Source: Lanius collurio
Lineage: Eukaryota > Chordata > Aves > Passeriformes > Laniidae
Direction of reading: 5' to 3'
NCBI GenBank assembly: GCA_020086605.1
Contig: JACBWW010000028.1
Span: forward strand, 7,383,971-7,447,970
DNA length: 64,000 nucleotides
Below the pieces are notes generated by a model. It was not told the origin of the DNA. It worked only from the letters and a program-made list of their open reading frames with translations, and did no database searches. The stretch's first letter is position 1. Each line of letters opens with the position of its first letter. The position numbers and the translations under genes were made by a program. Positions 25,401 to 39,474 of this stretch are shown here, piece by piece.

Positions 25401-27948
25401 CAAAACTCCATTGAACTGGGAAAAGGAAGTGAAAGCAAACTAAAAGATATTCATAATTACAATATCTGTCTCAGACGTGGAAGAAATACACAGACTATTA
25501 GGTTACCAACACTTTTTATTCCAAAACAAGGTGAAAGATATTTCTTTATAGCATGAAACACATAAGCAGAGGATATGCATTAATCATAGAGAGAACACAA
25601 AAAATAAAGTAGAAGCTATGTAAAAAGAAATGCATAAATGCAAAACTAGAGAGACAAACAAAATTAATGTCTTGAGCCAGTGTAAAGAAAATGAAAAATG
25701 CCATGCCTACTGGGCCACATGGTAGCTGTGTCAGTGTGCTAAAGCTTGCAGTAAAGGAAAAAAATCACACACTCTGAAAGCAAAACAGCATGTAAGAGGA
25801 AAGTTTCTGCACTTTATGACTGTAATGCAATGCAAAATAGCAAAGAAATGGTTTTTAGAACTCAGACTAGTATCAGATGCAAAGACAACTGAATGCCAAG
25901 CAGTCAGGGGGGCATGAATAAAACTATGAAGCTAAAAAAAGAGCTATGGAGGAGGGAAAAAAATATAAAATTATTCAGTCTTACATACGTAGAATTAGGA
26001 TAGTGCAAATCCTACGCAAAATTCTGGTGAGGAAAAAGAATGCTAAAATTTCAGGCAGGACAAGGACATAAACCATACAATGCATAAACGAACACTCAGG
26101 CAAAGCCACCAGCACTAAGCACATTCTGCCAGGGCCCGTAGTATCCCTGGGGATATTCACTGCAAAGGTGGTACAGATTATTATGACAGATTTACAGGAC
26201 CAGAGCCTTCTGCCCATAAGCACACTAAACCAGATAAAAACACTAAGAAATACAGCATGGAGATCACTGATTCTTTTTGTGATATGAGAATAATGGAAAG
26301 ATCAAATGGAAAAAGAAGGTATTATGGGTAACTTCTATTAAGTCATTTGCACCAAATAAATACTCAAAAAAAAGGCAATGAGAGTCATGGACAGATTAAT
26401 CAGCATTTGAAAGGTTAAGAACACCCATTTTTAGGACAGATTCTAGTCACAAAATAGTGCTCCAAAGAAATCCTCTAGTAATTTTCTGAAAATTCATAGT
26501 TGTCGCTTCCCAAGGTTTGCCTAGTAAGCAGTGCCAGAGGTGAAAACTACGCTTTTTACCTAAAACTACCATTTTGGATATAAAGCAGTTCTGCAGCAGG
26601 CCAAGTGGATCTGCACCACCCAGGAAAACAGAAAGCAGAGATAAAGCAAATGAACTGAACTAGTTCCATGGCTTCAGAGAGAACAAAACCAAAACAAAAC
26701 TAAACTAATTAAAATAAAAAGAAGAAAAAAAAAAAAGGAAGATTAAATACAAACTAATATTCTAAGACTATTAGCATCTAATGTTCTAAAAAAAGATCAG
26801 CTGCTGAATGTTCTGAACTATCCAAGATCATCAAGTGCAAGAACTATCCCTGTGCATTAAAGCATTGAAATTTTTGCGATAAAGAATCCTTCGTGAAATT
26901 ATTTTAAGCTAATTAGAGGTAGACAACCAGCCCTGGCTGGATTTGACTCTCAAGTCGAGTCTACTACAGACATTTGTCAAACATGACGAAAGATATTCAG
27001 CATACAGTTGTGACACATCCAGGAAACAAAAGAAAAGCAGCAAAAACTAAGTGTTTCTTGGAAATTGAGAGCATTGCCAGTTTTGGGGAGAGGGAAAGGG
27101 AGTACTTCATTGACTTGTTAAGGCTCTACACACCAGAATAGCACAGCAAATGAGTAAAACAGAAATACAAATCTGCTTCTCAGCCATTAAATACATTACC
27201 AAACATTTTAACTTGCAACCTATTAAGTCAAAATATGAAGTCAGTAGGGATCTACCCAGCATGCTATGATAAAATACTGCTGATCTGATTCCAGTGTGAT
27301 TTGAAGGAGTGTACATAGGCACCCAGAGCATTCAGAAACTGATTCATGTTGACTCAGTCTTGGGGCAGGAGCAGGGCAACACCAGGTGATATGGTCCCAG
27401 CACAAACAAATTATATTAACCATATATCACTGCCTTGGAGGCAAAGACACAGCTTCGATGAACATATGTGTTCCCTGTTTCTGCTATGAGGGTAGCAGCC
27501 TCTGAGAGCAAGGGTGATCGTGACCACCTTTATCCCCACCACAGCAAAAGCACTGCAGACACCACAACAGAGGCTTCATTCAAATTTTGAGGAAGACTGT
27601 GACCTGCAGATGTTCTGCATAAACCCAAGACAACACTTTGCAACACTTCAGAAACTGAGTGGTTTTGACAGCGGACGGCTGTTTGCTAGCAGCATGTTTA
27701 TACCCCATAGCCAGGAACTCAGTCATATCACTCTATCACAGCACCACAGCCAGCCAAAATCCAAAGCTTTTGAGTCAGCAGCTAGAATTTTAACCTTTTA
27801 ACAGCTGCATGAAGCAAATAAATATGTCAAGCCAGCCTTGAAAGAAATAACTACACAGGAAATCTGATTTACAAAGTCTCAATAAAACAATCAATGCCAA
27901 GACACAAACCTGGATGTGTGCAGCAGGACACAAAATCTGAGTCAAACA
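22416..27948. other. Mostly unique sequence, no gene identified
   Basis: No known exon or repeat family was seen. A/T-rich simple stretches occur (for example 26690-26740). The open frame at 27514-27801 (95 codons, plus strand) lies in GC-moderate sequence but has no recognisable domain, splice context or repeat identity. Confidence 0.5.
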
Positions 27949-28112
27949 TACTGCCCAGAGCTGTTGTGGACTCCCTCTCACCAGAGAAATATAGGAACCA
28001 TCTGGACACAATCCTGTGCCATGTGCTCTGGGGTGGCCCTGCTTGAGGAGGACACTGGACCACACAACCCACTGTGGTCTCTTAGAACCTGACCCATTCT
28101 GTGATTCTGTGA
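27949..28112 (+). mobile_element. CR1 LINE 3' fragment
   Basis: The segment follows the avian CR1 3' UTR order: CTGCCCAGAG, a CTGGACACAATCCTGTGC block, CCTGCTTGAG, then the terminal ATTCTGTGATTCTGTGA. Only the last 160 or so bases remain, the usual 5' truncation. The minus-strand frame over it (27790-28173) is a shadow. Confidence 0.85.
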
Positions 28113-28421
28113 TACAGTGTGTGCTGAAATGGTGACACACAACCTTCCAGGGATTCTGTGAGGGAAAATACATCTTCTGAAGATAAATTATGTTCTGGAA
28201 AAGAACTGCATATGTGAAACAAAAAACTTCATGAGGTTTAATTTGTTTAGGTTTTGGGTTAAGTGAGTGAGTACATATTTTTCCAAAACCATAAATCTAT
28301 CCACTCACTATGAACATATGCGTCCATGAAATACACTGAGAATCAGCAACCTAGAAAAAGCATCTGCACTAGTAAGTAGCCAACATCAATAAAGACATCC
28401 TTGTAAGTACTACATATTCAC

Positions 28422-28441
28422 AAAAAAAAAAAAAAAAAAAA
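28422..28441. repeat. Poly-A tract
   Basis: Twenty consecutive A. No retroposed unit was recognised next to it. Confidence 0.9.
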
Positions 28442-28927
28442 GAAACCAACATCAAAAGACACCAACAGGGAATAAAAAACGTCATTAAAAAAACGCTCCA
28501 ACTTCAAATCTTCAAATCACCCACAAACCCCAATGCTTCATTCAGTGCTAAAATATGAGGGAAAGCTTTCCAATTCAGAGGAGAAAAGGTTAGTTGCCAA
28601 ATAGAGAGGTGAGTTTAATTATTGAGTTTAAAAGAATGAGGATGGGGATGACAACACAAGTTTCAAGTTTTACTATCATGAGAAAATAGAAGAAATGTAA
28701 GCAAGGTACAGTTGCTGCATCTAGTTGTGTTCTGTTGTGTAAAGAGAAGAAGAGAGAAATTACAATTATCAACAACCTGACAATAAGAGCATATAGTATG
28801 CATGTACAAAGGACCTTAAAATAGCATTTGAAGGATATACAGGAAATCCAGCACTGTTCAGCTAGGATTGCACACTCATTTTACACTTCAGCAGTGAGTA
28901 CATTTGCCTTAGGAGCACTGCTCCTGA

Positions 28928-29000
28928 ATCACAGAATGAGAGAATATAGAACAGTCCTAGTCAAATGGACTCATAAGGTTAATCAAATCCACCTCCTCTT
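28928..29000 (-). mobile_element. Probable CR1 3' end fragment
   Basis: On the minus strand the segment ends with a degenerate ATTCTGTGATT tail. Just inside, the GGACTCATAAGGTTAATC stretch resembles the CR1 'dispensed' block that normally reads GACCTCATAAGGTCATCT. The match is short and divergent, so the call is tentative. Confidence 0.45.
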
Positions 29001-32000
29001 TGAAGGCAAATATGTTTTGGCTTTCAACACAGCTGCTACAAAGAATAACACTGCACCTTCCAAACCAGTCTACTTATAACCAGTCCAAGGGAAGGAGGGA
29101 CAATAAAAAGAGTGAACTTTAAATATGGCAGAAATTAGTGAAAAAAAAGGATCCAATACTTTCAGCAGGATTTCAAAGCACTAAAAACAGAGGCTTGTTT
29201 TGTTCTGTGCACAGATGTCAGCATATGAAGACTTTGTTTCATGGAGAAGCTCATCCAGCAGTAGTTTCAGTTCCTTTTTTAATATTTAAGTCTACTTATT
29301 TTGTTTTATCAGAAGCATGTAGTTAATTCTATAAAAATGATGGCCCTGACTTTTGAAACACCAAATTAATTTTAGAGAGTTTTCTGGTAGAGCGTTTTAT
29401 TTTACAAGTTAAAATTAATTAAGGTTTGGGTTCATTAAGAAATGTTTTGTCTCTTTGTAAAAATGTTTTCCTTACATGTAATTTGAACTTTAAACTCTTT
29501 TAGTTTAAAAAAATTTCTCTTTGTCCTATTGCTACAGGCCCTATTAAAAAGCCTGTCCCCATCTTTATTATAAGCCCCCTTTATGGAAAGGTAAGGTGGA
29601 TGTCCTTGGCCAAAAAAACACTTGCTTCCTTCAAGAAATCATTGCAGTCATGTTTTTAAGGGTTTCCCTAAAGATTGACAACTAGAAATATTTTTAGGAT
29701 AACAGGTAAAAGTTACATGTAACCATGAATCCAGGAGCATAAACTGTCACAGTAGTATAAGGAAACTGCCTCTCCTATCATACTTGAGATGTGAGATGCA
29801 CATGTAGATGTGTTAGATTATTTGATTGTAATCTACAGTCATTACACAATACTGTCATCACAGGGAGGATTTAATCTGCCTGAGGGTTGTTCAGTTTTTT
29901 TTGTCTATTTGACATGCATGCACCAGGTATTAAACCTACTCATTTTTCATCACCACCTTACAATTTCTTAAACCTGTTATGTATTCCACCTTATTTTAAA
30001 AAGGAATTTTACATATGTTTATTTATACTTCTTCGTTACTCTCTGAGCAGATATGGGGGAAAATATTTTTTTATTATTATAAACAGCTTTAGATAATCTA
30101 GGTATTTTTTTAAAAATCAACAAAAAATCCCCACACTTTCTATCAACTTACTTCTTTCCCTAGGAAGGGCATATAAACACAAAAAACACCAAAACCCAAA
30201 ACCTTGATTACACAAGAAAATATAGAATCCATATAATCAAATGTTACTGCATGGAAAATATTAAAGGAACTATAAAATATTTCCAGGGATCGATTACCCA
30301 GAATAAAGAAAGTTATTACTGTGTGCATGAGCCCAGGCATGCAGAATACAGCACTGGTGTCTAAACAATTGATTTGAGCTTAATAAGAAATGAGACTAAT
30401 TTGCTCCACACCCAATTAGTAGAAGCATTAAAAAAAAAACAAATCAGAACCCATAGTTCCATGTAATTTATTCCTCATTTTCATTTCTAAGATTTCTAAT
30501 GTAGCTAGTAATAAAAATTTGAAGTGGATAAGATGGTAATTAGGTTTTGTATGGATTTGCTTTATCTAACAGTAATAGGAAACTACACTGCCAGTGCATG
30601 GAATACTACAGATTATGTCTAAAGTGCACAGTGGGAGGAAAGTGATCACGGTGCCTGATTTAAACAAAAGACCCTTCTCATACTTTTCTTGAACACAATA
30701 AACTGCAGTACTGCATGGCGGACTTTAGTCTGGTAGAAGAAGCAACAAATGAATCCAGGTTTTTTGTGTTAATAGTTATTGGCTTCCAGCAACAGATTCA
30801 CTTAGATACCTCACTGGCAGTAATAATAAACTGTGTATTTAGTCCTTGTTTATGTTTATGGCAGAATTTTACTTTGAAAGCAATGTAAAAGAAAACATAT
30901 GCCTCATCATATTTTTCTGTCTTGCTGTTTAACATCATCTGTAATAATCTTTTGAGAATCTGACTGAAAGCCTGGAGTTTCTCTACATGATGTCCCTTGG
31001 AAAACATCACAGAATTCCTGCCGTGAAAAATTAGGCCTAATCTTAATTATCTTGCTGTCTGTTTCCTGAGCTTAATTAACTTTTATGAGTACTTTTCTAC
31101 AGTGCAATGAGTACTAAACCCATTTCAACTTATTCAGCATTTCTTAATTTCTTTTCCCTCAGTTCTAGGACAACAAAAAGCTCTTTGCAGTCCTAATTGT
31201 CATGGCAAAAGCTAAGGTATGAAATTTGAAAGAGAGCTGTAACAAAAAATTTGAGAACGTTCAGCCATGCATACAAATAGAAGGGCAGAAATCTGCAAAT
31301 GTTGAGAGATAATCCATTCTATCCTCTAAATGAACTGACTTTAAATATTTAATTATCTTGTTAAGTAAATCCAGATTATAATATTCAAATCCTAGCCATT
31401 AAAGGTCATGAGGCTGTTTTAGATGAAGAACTAATTGTCTACAGTCCACACTGCTCAAATAATTTTAGAATAACATAGCATCTAATTTGCATGGCCAAGC
31501 CTTCTCTCTTAGTGCTTATTCAAATTTTCCTGCAGTCTGGCCCCCTTTATCATGAGAGAGAACAACAGAAAGAAGATTGTGCATGAATTGTAGCATCTCA
31601 CTTTCCTACTGCTTGAATTTCACACTGTTTTTATCAGATTACAAAAACCATCTCTATTCTTTTGTGAAAGAAGAAACAAAGGCTGTTTACTCCATTTTTT
31701 TGCCCATTCATGAGACAAAAGAGCAATTTTATTTAAACTAACTCTCTAAAAATCCAATAGGTTTATCTTAATTAAAAGAACACTTTCTTCCAAGATCAAA
31801 CAAGGTCCATTAGCTCTTACAGTGCATTTACTACCTTATTCTCTCTTCATCTCTACCATGCCAGCAAGAACCAGGGTGGCTTTGTCTCTGTGCATGATCA
31901 GATGAGGCACTCTGTGATTCATTAGCTGATATGCAGGTGTTTGGGCAAACTGCTTTTCAGTAATACCAAAGGCAGAACAGACAAGTGAAAAACTAGTAAA

Positions 32001-32534
32001 GGGACACCAGTCACTCTCTATTTAAAGGTCTAAGGGCTAAGAGATTTTACAGAATATTTGTTTGACTTCTCATGATTTAGTCCTGTCACTAGCTGACTTT
32101 CAGCACCAAAGACAGATTCAGATACTTAAAATAACCAACACCAGAGAAAAAATAATCAGCATCTATCCAGAAAACAGGGAAATCTAAACTATATTTCCAT
32201 TTCCACTTTTCCCATGACAGGCACAAAACCAAAAATGCTCAGCTATAACTTTATCAAAGTGAACAAGAAAGCCCAATGATCATAAATAACTAACTGAAAG
32301 ATAACTCATGATGGAGCAATCACTCTATCTACTTGGTCATCTCTTCTCTTACCCTGGACACCAACAAACTACCCCTTATACTGATGCCATGAAGATTTTT
32401 TGCTTTTTCTTTTATGCCCCTCTTTATCCCTTTTTACAATTTCTGTATTCTTAGTGGTTTTTAGCCTATATTCTTGGACTTGTTTGTCAAGCTGGGAGAC
32501 TGAACATTTTAGAAGCTTTGTAGGTGGGGATCAG
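29001..32534. other. Unique AT-rich sequence, nothing recognised
   Basis: No exon, RNA gene or repeat family was recognised on either strand. Short frames near 29887-30340 are in low-complexity AT-rich sequence. Confidence 0.55.
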
Positions 32535-32834
32535 TGTGCCTCAGACCCCAAGGTCCTCTCCAGAACACATTCTGTAAACTAAGAGAGAACCACCCAGGGG
32601 AAGGTTCCTTAGGGAGGGGGGGCGCATTCAAGCCTCTCATTGGAGAATCTTTGATAGATATGTTAATTAGTAAGACCTATAATGTTATACCAGATCTTTT
32701 GGTGGTGTGCATTGAGGTGTGCATTTTGGCACATTCGACCTGGATGTAGTACACCTAAGGATCCTTAAAAAAAATACCAAGATAAAATCCCTTTTTCCCC
32801 TGCTAAGTATGTTTGACTCTTGATTTTAACACCA
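32535..32834 (+). mobile_element. Possible LTR of an endogenous retrovirus
   Basis: About 300 bases start TGTGCCTCAGACCCC after a purine-rich GGTGGGGA and end near ATTTTAACACCA. The second half has the order expected of a retroviral U3/R/U5: a CATTCGACCTGGATGTAG block, an A-rich degenerate polyadenylation region near 32767, a C/T-rich stretch, then TGTTTGACTCTTGATTTT. Similar segments are familiar from passerine ERV LTRs. No target duplication was found and the boundaries are estimates. The class could not be decided. Confidence 0.45.
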
Positions 32835-35800
32835 GGAAAAGGCATCAATACCAAAAAATGATGCACTGCATAAAGAACAAAGGCCAAAATTCAAGCCATT
32901 TTGATTCATGAATTTGATTCCATGTGTATTTCAGTCTTTTTCATTGATCAAAGCCTCCTACTTGTGAGCTGAAAAGTCACACAGGGCCACTTTCAGCATC
33001 TGTGGACCACAGCCTTACAAGCACTGCTGTCCCAAGCTGTCCATGTTTTTTAGTGGCAGCTTTCAGAAGGAAGATGCAATAAGGGTATCTGGATGTAGCG
33101 AACAACTCGTATTCTCTTCTTCAGCAGCAGGTAGAGAAATTAAGCACAAACATTGTAACTCCGTGCTGTCACACAGGATTCACACTGTAGATCATCAACA
33201 CAGCACATGAGTGTGCAACTGCTCACCAAAGCTGCAACATCTCACGTACTCTTTGAACTTCATGCTAACGCTCTCCTACACAAACCAGGGTATGGTTATA
33301 CAGGGCTTGATAAGAAAGTAGTGACCTGAGTTACATTCCAGAATGCTTGCAATAGTAGGTCAAAAAATGTCTTAATACAATCCATTACAATAAAAAAACA
33401 AAGAACAAAACACCTAGAACTCTATTAGAGTGGGTTTTACTCTTTTTTTTTCCACATTAGCTTCCACTAACATCAATACTTAAACAATGGGTAACTTCAG
33501 TCTGTATTATCCCAAGTTTCCCCATTTTACTCTCCTTCTGCCAGAACACCAGAAATGATGTGAAGAAGGACAACTACTTAACAGAACCAAAGGACAATCA
33601 CAGCTGGGCAAATGCAGCCTCAGAAGTAAGAAAACCAGGCTCCCAGGACTGGCACCAACACACCCAATTCTGATCTCTGGGCAGTATATGAGAAAGAAAG
33701 GCCCACCAGGAAAGGGAGCAAGTACTGCTGTCTCCCTCTTGTGAGGTGGTCCCAGAGTTGCAGCTAAAAATAGCTTTGAGTAACCTATTGTTCCTGTGTC
33801 ACCAGTCCTTGGCAAATGGGTAGTTTTGACATGTGGCCTATAAACTTAGGAAGGTTGGACATTTTAATTTTCAAGCTTCAATCACAGTCTAAACTGAAAC
33901 AGTTTCATCTGAATGCTTCAGAAACAGAAATGCCTTTTCCTTCAAGGCAAATCCCTCTTAGGAGAGGGGTAGAGCCCAGGGCAACTTACTGGTGACCAGC
34001 TCTAAAATGTTCTGTTAACCCAGAACTGCTTTCACTGCTGTGAACCCAATTTTGTCAACACAGAAACACCAAAAATTTAAACTTTAGGGTAGCAGAAAAG
34101 ATTTATTTCTATTTAACTGACAAGCTGGATGTGAATTAAAAGAAAAAGCAACAATCTTCTCCTTATGCAGTTTAAGACTTGACTCACAATTTCACCAGCT
34201 TGTGGACTTGTAAATTGTTTTCAGTTCACAGAACAATTGTATTAATTTCCTCTAAATTGGACAACAGTTTGATTAAAAGATCAAGCAAAAATTGAATTCA
34301 AATTTGCTAGCCGTCTAGCACTAGTGTGATGGTGTAAGAAACCATTGCCTGAGCAAAAGGTCCATAAACCTATCGCCTTATTGTATCTACTGTCTTTTGA
34401 AGTGAGAAACCTGCTCTGCAATTCAATTCTCATTGACAGATACAGACAAACATATCTATGTGTAAACACTCTCAATGGCTATTTTAAAAATATGAGGGAG
34501 GGAAAGAGATATATCCCTAGCTATTTTGAAATAAAGAGTCTGAACAAGCAGAAAAACTCAAAACACATATATATTAGTTTAATTACAGAGAGGAATTGGC
34601 AAATAAATGAAGCAGAAGAAAGAATCATAGAAGTTCAACAGGTTGCTTTTGCTCAAAGACAAAAAGTGGCTGCATGTTAGAAGTGAGAATGTAGGTTTCA
34701 CACCCATGCATGCTCATGTACGAAGCAGTATGTAATTTTCTGCTGTTTCTCTGTATGAAGCAGGTGATTAAGAGTGAACAGATTGAGAGACAACTGTCAT
34801 GTAGGCTAAGTGTTAAAAGAAAGCAAGCTCATGTTATCCCAACTGCACCACCATAACACTTTCAGCTACTACTTGCTTGCTGAAATGAAGCAAAATGAAC
34901 AAGTAGAGAAACAAACAAGAACTGAAATAAACTCACATAGGTAACCCTTGGTAACAGCAACTCAAAGATCTTTTACTAAAAAAAAAGTTTCTAGCAAGTT
35001 AAAAAAAATCTGCTCATGTCTGGATATGCAGTGAGTTTCCAGGCATCCTTCATGATTACTAGAAAATATATTAGAGTTTTATTTGATCTAGATGAATGGG
35101 GAAAAGATTAATCCCTACATCTGCTGAAGCCACTGACAGCTTATTGATAGGTTCAACAATGTTTTCCCTACTTTCCTTAATTTATATCTTGGCAGTCAGC
35201 AGAGATGACAAAACACAGTATTTCAGAAGGTAGGGGAAAAGCCAATACACAGCTGAAGAAAAACATACATCAGCACTTCAGTCAACCTTTTTCCTGTGCT
35301 TTTGCTTTTTCCTCAGTGTTTGTCCTGACATTTTTTCTAGTTATGTCTTTACAAAAGCTATCATTCAACTTAGTATGAATTAAACATATTAACATGAGCA
35401 CACACTTCGCTGCTCTAGCAATTCACAGATTTCTTCCTGTATTTTATGGAGGGTTGAGATTATAGTTCCCAGAAGCACCCCTTGACACAAATATGAATAT
35501 AATGCACAAACATATCCATGCATAATGCACATAATACTCCTATGTCTATTCCTTGAGTCTTCTCTTCCCACCTTTCTTCTATTGTTGCACAGGAGAATAA
35601 GATTATAGATTTCAATATGTTTATGCTTACAACATTTCTATGTAAAGATATTCCTAAGGTTTTGCAAGAAATTAAAATATTTTCAAAACAAGAAAGTTAT
35701 TAGAAGGACATGTTTCTATGAAATAAGAATTCTCTCCGAATTCTTACACCTGTGGGGTTTCTTAAGATAGCTTTGTATCCAGATCCTGCGTATAAAGGGT

Positions 35801-38254
35801 AAAGTGGCTGATATAAATCAAAGGCAGGACCACCCTTTAATGTAGTGAGTATAGACATGTATATTTTTATATACACATAAATATATCTGTATATATCCTG
35901 ATTATATTAAAAGACAGTGCTGTCGTTAACTTATATCGATTGGTTTGCCATATAGTTGATAGCAAGATCAGAGGGACTCTCCTATTTTAATACTTTTTTC
36001 CAGCCCTATATCTTCACTGTGACTTTTCCTGCCATAAGGACAGGTTTACCACATCTTGGTCTGGAAGATCTCTGGGCATTCCAAACCCTGCAAATTATGC
36101 TCTTGGACTTGATGCCAGTAGCTGAATTCAAAATCATGAAGAAGTGAAGACTTGAATATTCCATTATTTCTTTTTCATTTTTTGTGTGGAATTTGCAAGA
36201 AACATGACTACCTATTTTTCTGTCCTTCTTACCTGCATAGTAATAACAAGATAGGCATCCTTTAAACACTTTTTACAAACACAAGGAAATAATTCAGTCA
36301 TATATTTCCCCTTTTCCAGTGCAATATTCTTTTGTACTCTGTTACAAAGAGAGCTGACATTGGGCCCTGAAAGAATGAAAAGACAATTCTATTCATATTA
36401 TGTGGAGAATAAACACAATAATATAGAACATTACTATATAGATTATGACCTGATATCTGCTAGATGTGAAATCTAGAATAATAAATCTTTTTTTCAGAAA
36501 AATAACCAATAAAAAGTGTAGCTTTATACTATCACAAATGTGCATACCTGCTTTTACATCCAAATTAGGTAACAGGCCAAGTAACTGAAAAATGCTAAAT
36601 AACACAAGCAGAAAACAAGAAAGATGACACAGAACAAATTTAATATCGGTTTGGCTGGGTCAGAATTCACAGTGCTTTCTGTGAGCACTAGCAGTGTCAC
36701 CCAGGCACAAATAAAATGATAATGTGCAATTTCCATGTTTAACAGTAGAATAGAGTAGGATATAGGCTAGTTCTTCCCAAAAAAAGGGGGGGACCATTTA
36801 AATACAAATATGACACAGAAACTCTCTTTGGAAATGACAGACAATAAAGGTAGAAAGCAATTTGGATGAGGATAAAAATAAAAATAACATTTCTACTTCT
36901 TACGAAGAAAAACATGGGAAAAATCAATAGCCTTCAGGTAAGCAGACTTCTACAACCTTAGAACCATGGTTGCTGAGGTCTAGTGGGATGGATGCCCAGA
37001 AAAGAGAAGGCAATGAGGAGAGCTGGTGACCTTTAAAGGGCATGGGTGCAAACTATCACAGTTCAGTGGAAAGATAAGTAAGGTTTCAAAAACACTGACT
37101 TGGTTATTTCAGTTTTTCAGTTATTTCAAAAAGAGAACTCAAAGTAGAAATTAGCCTAAATTATTCTTTATTATCACTAGTAATTAAAAAAAATGAGAAG
37201 GAGATGTAGAAAGACCAATCTTTGAAGATTTAAGGAGAAATTCAACTTATTTGGTAAGTAATTCAGTAAGAAGACAAGCACAAAAAGAGCTGGCTTCATA
37301 CTCAGTGAGGAGGATGCACTGCTTTGCAGTTCTCAGTGCATGACACATTCAATACCAGGTTTTCTGTCTCCTTCTTCACTCAGGATGCGATCAATGTTTA
37401 ACATGACCAGTCCAAGTGACAGAAAGGTAAAAACTCCAGCAGGGCAAAGAGCATGTTGGATGTTTTGAAGCTGGCAGTGCTGCTGAAATACACTATTAGC
37501 ATAGACTGTGGCCAGTGACTCCAATGAGTGGTGGAGCCAATCTAAAAGCATACTCAAGCTGAGAGCAGAGGAGAGGAACCTGCCTCCTTGCCAGCAGTGG
37601 GCAGTTTACAGGCCCACCTTACAGTCCTAAAACAAGTGTTTGCAAAAGGCCAAAGGAAGCATCTCAAGAACAGTCAGTAGTTATGCTTCAGATTTCATAA
37701 AAGATCTGGACAAGCTTTGAAATCTGAGGACAGAAAAACCACCAGGTGACAACTTTTAAACAGGGGAAAAGAAAGGGTAGAACTTAGGACTCTGAGCCCT
37801 ATGAATTTAGCTCTGAATTCTAGAAAAGAACAAGAAAGCTCAAGCACTACCAAAGTGCAAATAGCACCAAATTATATGCACTTCTCTTCCTTTCAGGGCA
37901 TAGATTCTCCTGAATGGAGAGTAAAATAAGTGTTATTATCTTAACTGTAAGCTTTGAGTATAAAGTCATTTCAGATTTTTTTCTTGTGAGAATTAAGAAA
38001 GAAAGTTAAGAGAAAGCAACAAGTAGGACAAGCTAATAGTAAAAGTATTATCAGGAGGTCGATGATGAGCTGGATCAGGGTATGTATGGCGTGAGGTTTT
38101 ACAAGAGTCAAGCTCAAAACTCTTCAGCATTTCTTTACCAACTGCCGATGGGGGAATGAAAAGGAGGGATGGGAAGAAATTAACCATCATTTTCTAAGAT
38201 TCCAACAGGTACAGAAAGGAAAAACCCCCTCCTGACTCAGTTTCCATCTGAAAC
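32835..38254. other. Mostly unique sequence, no gene identified
   Basis: Nothing was recognised with confidence. The interval 33500-33830 is less AT-rich and may be an old, unclassified repeat. 35850-35905 is TA-rich low complexity. Confidence 0.5.
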
Positions 38255-38403
38255 ATGCTCAAGTCCTGTCTCCCTTCTGATGTTCCAAAGAAAATCTGTT
38301 TGGACATTTGGGGACTCAAGATAGTGGCTTCCTTTCCTTTGAAATTGTTTTGTTGTTTATCCAACTGTTTCCAATGTTCTTTATTTAAAAAGAAAGGGTG
38401 AAT
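38255..38403 (+). mobile_element. Possible 3' remnant of ERVK internal region
   Basis: The bases just before the second ERVK LTR include a polypurine tract (38387-38398, AAAAAGAAAGGG) placed where a retroviral plus-strand primer sits. A 48-codon open frame from 38255 ends with a stop at 38399-38401, overlapping the edge of the tract. It contains a hydrophobic, cysteine-containing stretch followed by a short lysine cluster, which would fit the end of an envelope transmembrane protein. Identity as viral is inference; no coding function is implied. Confidence 0.4.
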
Positions 38404-38692
38404 TGTGGAGGTGCTTCTCCCTGGGGTCCCGGGGGGAGAGACCCTGCAGAGTACGGGTCTGTCCCTGTCCCTGCTCCTATGTCATGTGTGCTCCATAACT
38501 GTTCCTGATTGGGTGGTTTGGGTGTGCCTGGCCCCGGGAAGAGAGCAGGGTCCCATGTCTGGGTCTGCCTGGGAACTCCAGCCATGCAGCTGGAGGAATA
38601 AATCATCTCTGAACATCTAAAGAAATATCACTTCATCTTTCCTTCCAAGTTCATCACTGTCTTATACATGTAAGGATTCCCTCATTACAACA
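38404..38692 (+). mobile_element. ERVK-type LTR, second copy
   Basis: A 289-base element is collinear with the LTR at 6735-6976. It shares the TGTGGAGGTG start, CATGTCATGTGTGC, ATTGGGTGGTTTGG, CCAGCCATGCAGCTGGAGG and the ACAACA end, and has AATAAA at 38597-38602. It is longer because it keeps the GGTCCCGGGGGGAGAG region missing from the other copy. The flanks GTGAAT and ACCAAC do not match, and a polypurine tract lies immediately upstream. It therefore looks like the 3' LTR of a truncated provirus rather than a clean solo LTR. Confidence 0.85.
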
Positions 38693-39474
38693 ACCAACTT
38701 GCATGAAAGAAACAACGGGTGTGGTTACCAAATTTATTACAGGTAATATCGATAAAGACCAGAGTTAGAATTCCGAATCATAATTTACTGAATTCTCACT
38801 TACTGCAACAGAGGTTAGGCACTCCTCAGTAACAGCAAACGCAAAGCTCTACATTTAGAGGTAGTCCATTCACAGACAAGAAAACACATTACTCCATGCA
38901 CAGCTGCTCTGCAGAAAGAGGTCTAAGAGTTAACCAGTGTATTTTGTGATCCAAGGGCAAATGCATAACTGGAATAGGTTTTATAAACCATGTGAACTTC
39001 TTCACTCATTTAAGTGGCTGAGTTGCCCGCAGCAAGAGAGTCATGCCCCATTCTGGGCACTCATTCAAGAAAGACATGAACTAGCTGGAAAAGGCAATAA
39101 TGATCAAAGACTTGAAATTCAAGTTGCTCAGTTTAGAAGGTTAAAGAAGAAAGTGGCCAAAAGAACCCAAATGTGCATCAGAATAAACTGATGCCATTGT
39201 CAACAGGAAATAATGATCCTAAAGGTTTAAAGCTCTACTTTACATGCCCACAAAAAAAGTCTTAATATCCAAGACTTTTAGAAATGGAAGACTAGAGCCA
39301 TTTCAGTTTGACAGCAGACAGGGCACTTCTCTATGGCAGACAGGTAGAAGCAGTATCACATTGATCCTCTAATTAAAGCCAAAACAAAATAATCAAATAA
39401 AAAGAATTGGAGTCGGGGGTAGAGGTGAGCAGCTGTCCTAGAGAAAGTGTTATGTGAATTATTTTAATTACATT
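38693..39474. other. Unique sequence between two LTRs
   Basis: No gene or repeat was recognised. A plus-strand frame at 38937-39191 has no identifiable motif. Confidence 0.5.

Noticed and set aside
6735..38692. The two ERVK LTRs as the ends of one 32-kb provirus
   Set aside because: The first LTR has its own perfect target duplication on both sides, so it is a separate solo LTR, and the distance is far beyond a provirus.
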